Below the pieces are notes generated by a model. It worked only from the letters and a program-made list of their open reading frames with translations, was not told where the DNA came from and did not search any database. The translations under genes were made by a program, and so were the position numbers. From Chitinophagaceae bacterium (GTDB lineage Bacteria > Bacteroidota > Bacteroidia > Chitinophagales > Chitinophagaceae): a DNA stretch of 64,000 nt. This document shows, one piece after another, positions 8,808 to 16,288 of the stretch (within the stretch, counting starts at the first letter, position 1; each line of letters begins with the position of its first letter). The DNA is taken from assembly GCA_947488765.1 (NCBI GenBank), contig CANLAE010000001.1, forward strand, positions 62,001 through 126,000, in the 5' to 3' direction.

Positions 8808-8815
8808 CAAATGTA
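8808..8815 (-). promoter_or_regulatory. -7 promoter element of the carB C-terminal half
   Basis: The minus strand reads TACATTTG (TAnnTTTG) 15 nt before ATG 8792. The 19-nt stretch ACCTTACATTTGCACAATT around it recurs exactly upstream of the carB N-terminal half at about 50098-50116. Confidence 0.65.
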
Positions 8816-8913
8816 AGGTTGCTAATTTTTTTTTACGGGCTTTTTTGAGATTACTTTAAAAATTAGTCTCTGAAAAAACAAAACATTATCCCTAAAACAA
8901 TAATCTTCTGGTT

Positions 8914-9498
8914 TTATCCTTTTTTCAATTGTTGAGCACTTGCTTCTAAGGCTTCATAAAATTCTTCGCCATATTTTCGGATTAAAGCATCTTTTAAAAA
9001 AATATAAACAGGTACTTTCAATTTTTTACCCAAACTACAAGCCGTAGCACAAAGGTCTTCACGGGGTTCATAATTTACATATTCCAAATCCGGATCCTGC
9101 TTGCTTTTGCTGATTTTAATGGGAAATAAATGGCAACTCAGTGGTTTTTTCCAACCGATTTTTCCGTCATTGTAGGCTTGTTCAAATCCACATTGTATTA
9201 CACCGCTTTTATCTTTATAGCCATATGCGCAAATTGCATTATTAACGATTGGTGTAACCCAGCCAAATTCTCTGTCAAAAGTAAATTTCCCTTGTTCTTC
9301 AATAGCATCAATCCCTTCTTGTGTCAGGTAAGGTTTTACGATGGCATAATATTTTTCAACTTCTAATTTTTCCCAGTTTTCAAGTGGAGCCCCGGCATCT
9401 CCATCTTCACAACAGCCTCCTTTGCATTGCGTAAGATCGCAAACAAATTGCTCTTCTAAAACTTCATCACTAATTAATTTGTTGTCAATTGCAATCAT
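8914..9498 (-). CDS. DUF3109 family cysteine-rich protein
   Basis: A ~194-residue soluble protein matching DUF3109, related to YkgJ-type metal-binding proteins. Near the start it has FVCDLTQCKGGCCEDGDAGAPL, later ICAYG, IQCGFEQA, LSCHLFPI and DLCATAC, a set of conserved Cys that probably binds a metal such as zinc or an Fe-S cluster (inference from family). Start at 9498 (MIAIDNKL) rather than 9555: a perfect -7 box TATATTTG lies at 9506-9513, seven bases before it, and the longer version would place coding sequence across that promoter. It lies upstream of the carB C-half, 121 nt apart, on the same strand. Confidence 0.85.
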   Translation of the reverse strand: MIAIDNKLISDEVLEEQFVCDLTQCKGGCCEDGDAGAPLENWEKLEVEKYYAIVKPYLTQEGIDAIEEQGKFTFDREFGWVTPIVNNAICAYGYKDKSGVIQCGFEQAYNDGKIGWKKPLSCHLFPIKISKSKQDPDLEYVNYEPREDLCATACSLGKKLKVPVYIFLKDALIRKYGEEFYEALEASAQQLKKG

Positions 9499-9505
9499 AG
9501 TGTAG

Positions 9506-9513
9506 CAAATATA
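9506..9513 (-). promoter_or_regulatory. -7 promoter element of the DUF3109 gene
   Basis: TATATTTG on the minus strand, a perfect TAnnTTTG match ending seven bases before the ATG at 9498. Confidence 0.6.
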
Positions 9514-9606
9514 AACCTTAGCAGCCCTCAAAAACATAAAAATTACTACCCTCATTTTTAAAAAAGGGGATATCCATTTTCCTTAACTTAGCAAAAAATA
9601 GAAATC

Positions 9607-9993
9607 ATGGATTCTACCATTTCTGCAGGCATCTCTATTCTTGTTGAAACTTTTTATCAACCGGAATACAGTCATCCTGTAAATCAGGAATTTATGTTTG
9701 CTTACAGAATTACCATTGAAAATTTCAACAATTTCACCATACAATTATTATCCAGACACTGGGATATAAAAGACAGCAATGGCGAATGGAGAGAAGTTGA
9801 CGGAGAAGGTGTAGTAGGTATTCAACCAATGATCGCCAACGGCAAACAATTTCAATATGTAAGCGGTTGTAATTTAAAAACAGAAATTGGACAAATGCGT
9901 GGTTATTATATTGTTGAAAATCAAAACACCAAAGAACAGTTTAAAGTTACCATTCCAACATTCAATTTGGTTGCTCCGCACAAAAACAATTAA
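9607..9993 (+). CDS. apaG: ApaG family protein
   Basis: The 128-residue product has the single FN3-like ApaG (DUF525) fold: VETFYQPEYSHPVNQEFMFAYRITIEN, then LLSRHWDIKDSNGEWREVDGEGVVGIQP and GYYIVE. The length is normal for ApaG. The family was linked genetically to Co2+/Mg2+ homeostasis and to ApaH in enterobacteria, but its biochemical role is unclear. It is monocistronic here, divergent from DUF3109 and convergent with gldB. A near-consensus -7 box (TAACTTAG) lies about 17 nt upstream of the ATG. Confidence 0.92.
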   Translation: MDSTISAGISILVETFYQPEYSHPVNQEFMFAYRITIENFNNFTIQLLSRHWDIKDSNGEWREVDGEGVVGIQPMIANGKQFQYVSGCNLKTEIGQMRGYYIVENQNTKEQFKVTIPTFNLVAPHKNN

Positions 9994-10003
9994 TCTGTTT
10001 TTA

Positions 10004-11038
10004 TCAGGGTTTATATTTTGCTTCTTCAAAAATTTCTTTGGCACTTTTATTTAATAGTTCTTGTAAGGTAACTGAACTATTCTTTTTGATCCATTTTTTT
10101 ACAATTTGCCAACCTACGAATTGTCCAATAAAACCAGGGCTTTCATCACCCAAAGCTTGTGTATTGGGGGCATCGTTTAAGTAGTCTTTTATCAAATTAA
10201 AATCATTGACAAACAGCAAATTATTCACTACAAAAAAGCTCCAGATATTGGCTTCATTTTTAAAACAACCATCTAATTGTTGTTGTGTATAGCCAGTAGT
10301 AATACTATCTGCAACATCGGGAACAAGGGCTTGTAAAATATACAATCTTTTCCCGGCTTCTATCATTTGTTGTATCAGAGGCTTACCAACACTTTTATCG
10401 GGATAAATATCATCAAGCAACACTTTCATTGCATCAGTGGTAATATACTTTTTATCAAACCTTCTGCTGATAAAATTGGGGTACATTTCCTGTATTGCCT
10501 GTTCTTTATAAATGCTAAAATCACTTCCTAAAAAAAGTTGTAATCCAATGCCAAGAATAGGTCCATCACGAAAAACCCCACTGCCTCCATTTTTTGTACT
10601 CAACATAAACATTGCATCCCAGGGACCAACATAAGTAACAAGTTGTGTTGGTAATTGATAATCAGGAAAATAATATTTCATCAGCTTCAATCCTTGCTTG
10701 ATTTCTTTTTCAATGGGTGTAACATCAGCATATAAAGATTGGCTTACAGTGTAAATATTTTTATAGGCATTGGTAAATAATTGTACGTTTTTCAATACAC
10801 TATCCGGCTGTGGATCACTAGCCAAAATATTTTGCAAAAAATCAACATAAAATTGTTGGTAATTTACATACAGTTGTTGCATTCCGGCATCTAAATGATT
10901 GCTATCCAAAGCAAAAAAATCTTGTTCAAATCTTTGTGTAGTCAGTTCAACCTTAATTTTTGAAACGTCCGGCGTTTTTTTAGAATTGCTACAAGCAACA
11001 AGTGAAAAAAAGATAAAAAGAGTAATGGTATATTTCAT
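10004..11038 (-). CDS. gldB: Gliding motility lipoprotein GldB
   Basis: A 344-residue lipoprotein with an N-terminal signal ending in the lipobox LVAC (Cys16). The body matches GldB-type proteins: QRFEQDFFALD near the start, then YFPDYQLPTQLVTYVG, GLQLFLGSDF, and ESPGFIGQFVGWQIVKKW near the C-terminus. GldB is needed for gliding in Flavobacterium johnsoniae; homologues also occur in non-gliding Bacteroidota, so gliding in this organism is not proven. It is predicted to be anchored in a cell-envelope membrane. It is convergent with apaG (10 nt apart) and divergent from nadE. Confidence 0.85.
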   Translation of the reverse strand: MKYTITLFIFFSLVACSNSKKTPDVSKIKVELTTQRFEQDFFALDSNHLDAGMQQLYVNYQQFYVDFLQNILASDPQPDSVLKNVQLFTNAYKNIYTVSQSLYADVTPIEKEIKQGLKLMKYYFPDYQLPTQLVTYVGPWDAMFMLSTKNGGSGVFRDGPILGIGLQLFLGSDFSIYKEQAIQEMYPNFISRRFDKKYITTDAMKVLLDDIYPDKSVGKPLIQQMIEAGKRLYILQALVPDVADSITTGYTQQQLDGCFKNEANIWSFFVVNNLLFVNDFNLIKDYLNDAPNTQALGDESPGFIGQFVGWQIVKKWIKKNSSVTLQELLNKSAKEIFEEAKYKP

Positions 11039-11177
11039 AATAGGTTTTTATTCGCAGTCCATTTACTTTCAACAATCCAATAAAAAAGTTGAATGCACGA
11101 AATAACATTAAAAAGATGAAATCAATTTGTTAAGATGAAATTTGTATGCTATCATTATAAATCATCAAATTTGTAGT

Positions 11178-12860
11178 ATGAAAATTTTCTTAGCCCAACA
11201 AAATTATCATATTGGAAATTTTGAAAGCAATACTGCAAAAATGATTGCAGCCATTGAATCTGCAAAATCGCAGGGTGGTGATTTAATTGTTTTCAGTGAG
11301 ATGAGTGTTTGCGGTTACCCTGCAAGAGATTTTGTAGAGTTTAAGGATTTTATAGATAAATGTTACGAAAGCATTGATATCATTAAACAATATGCCGATA
11401 CTATTGGCGTATTGATTGGTTCGCCGGCTCGTAACCCGATTGTTGAAGGCAAAGATTTATTCAATGCTGCATTTTTTTTATACGAAGGAGAAATAAAAGC
11501 TGAAGTACACAAAACATTATTACCAACCTACGATGTGTTTGATGAGTACAGGTACTTTGAACCGGCATACGACTGGCAAGTAATTCCATTCAAAGGAAAA
11601 AAATTAGCCGTAACTATTTGTGAAGACATTTGGAATTTGGGCGACAATCCTTTGTACCGTATTTGTCCAATGGATCAATTAATGCAACAAGCACCGGATA
11701 TGATGCTAAATCTTTCGGCAAGTCCTTTTGATTACACACATGATGAAGATCGAAAAGCAGTAATTAAAGCAAATGTTTTAAAATACAAACTCCCTTTATT
11801 TTATTGTAATGCAATAGGTAGCCAAACTGAAATTGTATTTGATGGAGGCAGTTTAATATTTGATAAAGATGCCAATTTGGTAAAAGCATTTCCATTATTT
11901 GAGGAAGCAATTGAAGGCGTAGAACTCAATGATGACGGTACTATCACCGCAGCAATTATAGAACCTGCAAGCAGAGTACCTGACAAAGAATTAACCCCGG
12001 CTGCATTGGAAGAAAATTTAAATATTGCACAAATACATGCTTCATTGATTTGTGGCATCAGAGATTATTTTGCAAAGATGAATTTTACAAAAGCCATTCT
12101 TGGGAGCAGTGGCGGAATTGACAGTGCAGTAGTATTGGTATTGGCTTGTGAAGCGTTAGGAGCAGAGAATGTACGGGCAATATTAATGCCATCGCCATAT
12201 AGCACATCGCATAGTGTTAATGATGCAGTAGCGCTGAGTGAAAATTTAAAAAACCCCTACGACATCATTAGAATCAACGATGTGTATGAATCATTTTTAT
12301 CAACGCTTCAGCCAATATTTAATGACTTACCTTTTTCTTTAGCGGAAGAAAATATACAAAGCAGAAGCAGGGGAAATTTATTAATGGCAATAGCCAATAA
12401 GTTTGGCTATATTCTTTTAAACACAAGCAATAAAAGTGAACTTGCAACAGGCTACGGAACTTTATACGGAGATATGGCGGGTGGGATTGGTGTGTTGGGT
12501 GATTGTTACAAATTACAAGTGTATGCATTGGCAAAATACATTAACAGAAACGAAGAAATTATTCCATCGCATATTATTACAAAGGCACCTAGTGCTGAAT
12601 TAAGACCCAATCAAAAAGATAGTGACAGTCTTCCCGATTATGAAATACTGGATAAAATTTTATACCAATACATTGAAAGAAGACAGGGGCCTGATGAAAT
12701 TAAAGCACAAGGTTTTGATGTTGCATTGGTTGACAGAACATTAAGAATGGTGAATAACAATGAATACAAACGCAATCAATTTTGTCCTATCATTCGGGTA
12801 AGTCCAAAAGCATTTGGAGTTGGCAGACGAGTGCCTATAGTAGGAAAATATTTGAGTTAA
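11178..12860 (+). CDS. nadE: Glutamine-dependent NAD+ synthase
   Basis: A ~560-residue two-domain enzyme that amidates nicotinic acid adenine dinucleotide to NAD+ with glutamine as nitrogen donor. The N-terminal nitrilase-type glutaminase has the triad Glu41 (FSEMSVCGYP), Lys112 (VHKTLLPTYDVFDEYR) and Cys148 (TICEDIW). The C-terminal synthetase has the pyrophosphatase loop LGSSGGIDSA and NTSNKSELATGYGTLYGDMAGG. The start at 11178 (MKIFLAQQNY) is the family start; an upstream ATG at 11142 would add 12 unconserved residues. The stop is 2 nt from the convergent universal stress gene. Confidence 0.96.
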   Translation: MKIFLAQQNYHIGNFESNTAKMIAAIESAKSQGGDLIVFSEMSVCGYPARDFVEFKDFIDKCYESIDIIKQYADTIGVLIGSPARNPIVEGKDLFNAAFFLYEGEIKAEVHKTLLPTYDVFDEYRYFEPAYDWQVIPFKGKKLAVTICEDIWNLGDNPLYRICPMDQLMQQAPDMMLNLSASPFDYTHDEDRKAVIKANVLKYKLPLFYCNAIGSQTEIVFDGGSLIFDKDANLVKAFPLFEEAIEGVELNDDGTITAAIIEPASRVPDKELTPAALEENLNIAQIHASLICGIRDYFAKMNFTKAILGSSGGIDSAVVLVLACEALGAENVRAILMPSPYSTSHSVNDAVALSENLKNPYDIIRINDVYESFLSTLQPIFNDLPFSLAEENIQSRSRGNLLMAIANKFGYILLNTSNKSELATGYGTLYGDMAGGIGVLGDCYKLQVYALAKYINRNEEIIPSHIITKAPSAELRPNQKDSDSLPDYEILDKILYQYIERRQGPDEIKAQGFDVALVDRTLRMVNNNEYKRNQFCPIIRVSPKAFGVGRRVPIVGKYLS

Positions 12861-12862
12861 AC

Positions 12863-13702
12863 TTATCGTTTATCGTGCACTAGCAATACAGGAATATAAC
12901 TGTGAAATACCATCATTTTGGTTTTACTTCTATGAAATATTTTATCGATGATTGTATGATGTTTGGGTATAATTAATAATAAATCGATGGCATTAGTTTC
13001 AACAAAATCATTTACTCCATCGATGAAATTATCGTTTTGTGTGTAATGGTATTGAGGGTCATAACCTTGAAATAAAGTATTCAGTGTAATACTTTCTGCA
13101 ACCTCTGCACCTACCAATTCTTTTTTTGTTTGTTGAACATACAATACATGCAAAGTAGCTTTTGTAGTATCTAGCACTGCTGTAATTAAATCAATTGGAG
13201 TTGTCTCATACACATCTCGATAATCGGATAGGAGTAAAATATTTTTTATTGGACTATATTTTACAAAAGGTGGCACAATAATAACAGGTAATTCTATATG
13301 CTTTGCTAAATGTAGGGTGTTACTTCCTATTAATGCCTCTTCGGTTGTATTGGAACCTGTAAGTCCCATTACAATTAAATCTGCTTTTTCTTTTTTAGCA
13401 GTTTCTGTAACCCCTATGATTACTGTATTGTAGCTATTTAAAATAGACAATGTAATGGAATTGTTACACAAAGGTTGTAGTTGATCTTTCAAATGCAATA
13501 AAGCAATCTCACTATCAGTTTTTAAATCATTTATATTGATTAAAAAAGGAACTGTCATACCATTATCAGTTGCAATTGGTAACTCATAAGCGTTATAAAC
13601 TATTATACTTGCGCCACCAATTTGTTTGGCAAATTCTATTGCATAAACAGCAGCATTGAAAGAAGTTGGAGAAAAATCAACCGGCACTAAAATAGTCTTC
13701 AT
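12863..13702 (-). CDS. Tandem universal stress protein (UspA family)
   Basis: The 279 residues contain two Usp domains. The first begins KTILVPVDFSPTSFNAAVYA and carries LIVMGLTGSN...LIGSNTLHLAKHIELPVIIVPP, close to the ATP-binding G-2x-G-9x-G(S/T) signature. The second (from about 150) begins IKNILLLSDYRD and ends HSYIPVLLVHDKR, with the nucleotide signature degraded. In this family the proteins act in the cytoplasm in stress survival; the exact role is unknown. A perfect 8-bp inverted repeat overlaps the start codon and may be an operator. Confidence 0.88.
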   Translation of the reverse strand: MKTILVPVDFSPTSFNAAVYAIEFAKQIGGASIIVYNAYELPIATDNGMTVPFLININDLKTDSEIALLHLKDQLQPLCNNSITLSILNSYNTVIIGVTETAKKEKADLIVMGLTGSNTTEEALIGSNTLHLAKHIELPVIIVPPFVKYSPIKNILLLSDYRDVYETTPIDLITAVLDTTKATLHVLYVQQTKKELVGAEVAESITLNTLFQGYDPQYHYTQNDNFIDGVNDFVETNAIDLLLIIPKHHTIIDKIFHRSKTKMMVFHSYIPVLLVHDKR

Positions 13703-13723
13703 GTTGTATGTTATTTACAACAT
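13701..13723. promoter_or_regulatory. Inverted repeat over the start of the universal stress gene
   Basis: ATGTTGTA (13701-13708) and TACAACAT (13716-13723) form a perfect 8-bp inverted repeat with a 7-nt spacer. It overlaps the start codon and would suit a dimeric repressor or an mRNA hairpin hiding the start. Confidence 0.4.
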
Positions 13724-13866
13724 AAATATCAAGTATATCACGTTGAAAAAACATGATGATACACAATCATTAAAATGATTATGATTATTGTACAATAAAG
13801 ACTCAATGTGGTAGCGAGTTTAGTTAGAGGAAAATTCTATCAATAAAAATTTAATTCGAGATTTTG

Positions 13867-14340
13867 TTAATTACAAGCTTTATCGGCACAACAACTGCTA
13901 GCAAAGGCTTCAGGCTTGGCTTTAAAGGCAAAACCCATTCCTAAAATATAGCCCATTGCTTCTTTTAATGCATCGTTACTTTTAAATCCGGGATTGGTGT
14001 TTATGTCTGCATGTACTTCCATATCAACTGAATGTTCAATAAATAAGTCGCACAATTCATAAGCAATTTCGATGCTTTTTGCTACTTCAACCAACATTCT
14101 TTCTTTAATGTGATATCGTTGAGTTGTTTTTTCATTGTGGATGTACATGAAGCCGCCACTGTGTTCTCTTAAAAAAACAATAACAGTAGCAAATTCAGTC
14201 TCGGCACCTTTTACTTGACTATCAGTGCCAATACAAACTTTTAAACGAGTACCTTTTGCAGTTTCTCGGATGATTGCTTCTTCCACTGCGTCCTTAATTG
14301 GTAATACAATGGATTCGCCGTTAAACTTTCTCCAACGCAT
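13867..14340 (-). CDS. YkuK-like (DUF458) RNase H-fold protein
   Basis: The 157-residue product matches the YkuK/DUF458 family, which has an RNase H-like fold: KVCIGTDSQVKGAETEFATVIVFLRE near residue 35, then HNEKTTQRYHIKERMLVEVAKSIEIAYEL, and the acidic VDMEVHADINTNPGFKSNDALKEAMGYILGMGFAFKAKPEAFASS. The conserved Asp in GTDSQ and the Asp in HADIN could bind metal. No activity is established for the family as far as I know. The C-terminus ends in a short Cys-rich tail (SSCCADKACN). Intergenic DNA on both sides is AT-rich with no other gene. Confidence 0.82.
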   Translation of the reverse strand: MRWRKFNGESIVLPIKDAVEEAIIRETAKGTRLKVCIGTDSQVKGAETEFATVIVFLREHSGGFMYIHNEKTTQRYHIKERMLVEVAKSIEIAYELCDLFIEHSVDMEVHADINTNPGFKSNDALKEAMGYILGMGFAFKAKPEAFASSCCADKACN

Positions 14341-14483
14341 AATTTTTAGGTTTCCCCAAGTTAAGCATTAAAACTAGTTTTATCGATTATTTAATTGTTA
14401 AGTGATTATTGATTGTGTATAAATTGTAAATCAAAACAATTTGTTTTAAAAAAATTGATTGATTATAAACTTTGATTTCTAAG

Positions 14484-14828
14484 TTATTTTTTTGGATTTA
14501 AAACCTCGAAATAGGTTACCCAAAAAATATTGTCCTTAAGTTCACCTTGGATTCTAGCTTTTTTTACAGCATTACAAAAACCATTTTTAGCATGTGCATC
14601 TCCATAATCATCAATATTTGTTCCCTTTATAAAATATGCACTATCATTATATTTTACAGCGAGTACACAGCCCTTACCTTTCATTTTAAACATACATGTT
14701 CCGCAAGCAGTTTCTAACTCATACACATTTTTATTTTTATCAAACTTTAATTGTTCGTTTGAATTCGCTTGGGAAGAAGCTGAATGAACAAATAGAAAAA
14801 CGGCAATAAATAATAAATATGTTTTCAA
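14484..14828 (-). CDS. DUF6370-like secreted protein
   Basis: A 114-residue protein with a clear N-terminal signal peptide (MKTYLLFIAVFLFVHSASSQA). The mature part has ACGTCMFKMKGKGCVLAVKYNDSAYFIKGTNIDDYGDAH, which I recall as the DUF6370 pattern, with four Cys including a CxxC. It is probably periplasmic; function unknown. The CxxC could bind a metal or form a disulfide. It stands alone between the YkuK-like gene and a divergent GNAT gene. Confidence 0.75.
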   Translation of the reverse strand: MKTYLLFIAVFLFVHSASSQANSNEQLKFDKNKNVYELETACGTCMFKMKGKGCVLAVKYNDSAYFIKGTNIDDYGDAHAKNGFCNAVKKARIQGELKDNIFWVTYFEVLNPKK

Positions 14829-14984
14829 TTGTGTAGATTTTATTTTTTCTTGTATCTTTCTGATAAAAATTTTATTTTATATTCGAAAACAAACTTAACA
14901 AAAATCATTTGATTGTTTGATGAAGATAATGATGATTTTGATTTTATTTGTCTACTTGAAATTCCTAACTAAATAATTGAATTT

Positions 14985-15521
14985 ATGAATCCTAATTTAC
15001 AACCCACCGATTTATTCAATGATTTTGTAAAGCTTGTTCCGCTGCAACAAAATGATTTTGATGCATTGTATGCAGTAGCTTCCGATCCATTGATTTGGGA
15101 ACAACATCCCAATCCGGATAGATATAAAAAAGAAGTTTTTGAAAACTATTTTAAAGGTGCAATGGAGTCTAGAGGCGCAATGCTGATAAAGAACAGCAAC
15201 ACCAATGAAATCATTGGCAGCAGCAGGTTTTATGATTTTGATGCTGAAAAAAATTGTATCAATATTGGGTATACATTTTTCGCTAGAAGTTGCTGGGGAA
15301 AGCCGTTTAACAGCCCTACAAAAAAGTTAATGATTGAATACATGTTACAGTTTGTAAATAATATCTACTTTCAGGTTGGTGCACAAAACTTTCGTTCACA
15401 AAAAGCAATGGAAAAATTAGGTGCACAAAATATAGGACAAGAAGAGGTTGCTTATTATGGTGAAGCAAGCAGACTGAATTATATTTATTTAATTACAAAA
15501 AGCACCTGGGAAATCCAATAA
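14985..15521 (+). CDS. GNAT family N-acetyltransferase (RimJ/RimL-like)
   Basis: The 178-residue product has the GNAT fold of the RimJ/RimL group: an N-terminal VKLVPLQQNDFDALYAVASDPLIWEQHPNPDRY, AMLIKNSNTNEIIGSSRFYDFD in the central strands, IGYTFFARSCWGKPFN in place of the more usual pyrophosphate loop, and the C-terminal NFRSQKAMEKLGAQNIGQE typical of the group. It would use acetyl-CoA; the acceptor is unknown. It converges with the DUF2306 gene, one base apart. Confidence 0.87.
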   Translation: MNPNLQPTDLFNDFVKLVPLQQNDFDALYAVASDPLIWEQHPNPDRYKKEVFENYFKGAMESRGAMLIKNSNTNEIIGSSRFYDFDAEKNCINIGYTFFARSCWGKPFNSPTKKLMIEYMLQFVNNIYFQVGAQNFRSQKAMEKLGAQNIGQEEVAYYGEASRLNYIYLITKSTWEIQ

Positions 15522-15522
15522 A

Positions 15523-16128
15523 TTAATACTCAATTCTTACAAACTTAGTATTCAATAAAAACAAAGCTGCAATTAAATTTGGTAACCAACACAACCAAGC
15601 CAAATAAGGATAAAAAACTTCAAATGGTAACCCGCTAGCAAAGCCAATTCCTAAACCCGTTCTCAATGTTACGGCAGCAAATGTTAGTGCAAAATTGATA
15701 AAAATCCATTTGAAATGATTTACTACATTTCCTTTTATAATAGAGCTGTAAGCCATCATTCCTGTTACAAACCATAATATAGCAAGGGTTCCAAAACCAT
15801 AATGAGATATAGTTCCTCCAAAGGAATAAAAGGACATATATAAACCACTAATAGAGCCAATTAAAACTGATACAAAATAGAATTTGCCTAATAAGCGATG
15901 TACTGTAGGTTTTTTTATTCTTAACGATTTTGTAAATTGAAAAGGACCTAATAGCAACGCAATCATAGAAGAAAAAATATGAGTATAAATGCCAATTGAA
16001 TGAGCCTGAAAATTTTTTTTCATAGCAGGATGAACTGCTATACCCAATTCCAAAAATCCATAAATGAACAATGCATATGCAGCAACAGAAATGGATAAAA
16101 TGAAGATGAGTGATTGCAGAAATTTCAT
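15523..16128 (-). CDS. DUF2306 family membrane protein
   Basis: A 201-residue integral membrane protein with about six hydrophobic helices and the DUF2306 motifs: FQAHSIGIYTHIFSSMIALLLGPFQF early, KPTVHRLLGKFYFVSVLIG in the middle, and HFKWIFINFALTFAAVTLRTGL later. Conserved His residues in helices suggest haem or metal contact, but function is unknown. It is divergent from the TonB receptor gene, with a 17-bp palindrome 12 nt upstream of its start. Confidence 0.8.
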   Translation of the reverse strand: MKFLQSLIFILSISVAAYALFIYGFLELGIAVHPAMKKNFQAHSIGIYTHIFSSMIALLLGPFQFTKSLRIKKPTVHRLLGKFYFVSVLIGSISGLYMSFYSFGGTISHYGFGTLAILWFVTGMMAYSSIIKGNVVNHFKWIFINFALTFAAVTLRTGLGIGFASGLPFEVFYPYLAWLCWLPNLIAALFLLNTKFVRIEY

Positions 16129-16139
16129 TTCACAATATA

Positions 16140-16156
16140 AATTTTACAGTAAAATT
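16140..16156. promoter_or_regulatory. 17-bp palindrome upstream of the DUF2306 gene
   Basis: AATTTTAC-A-GTAAAATT is a perfect dyad about one central base. It lies 12 nt upstream of the DUF2306 start, in the divergent spacer shared with the TonB receptor gene. It is a plausible operator but is made of AT-rich DNA, so chance is possible. Confidence 0.35.
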
Positions 16157-16288
16157 ATTTTTTATTGCACTACAATATTAAAACGAATTAGTGTTTATTT
16201 GAAATTGATTAGATTGATTTATTTTTTAAAAAAAATTCTTAAACAATTAATTAGTAAAATTGTTAACCATTACAAATCAAATTCAATC

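Noticed and set aside
16064-16288. 75-codon N-terminal extension of the TonB receptor
   Set aside because: It would bury the signal peptide and overlap the DUF2306 gene on the other strand.
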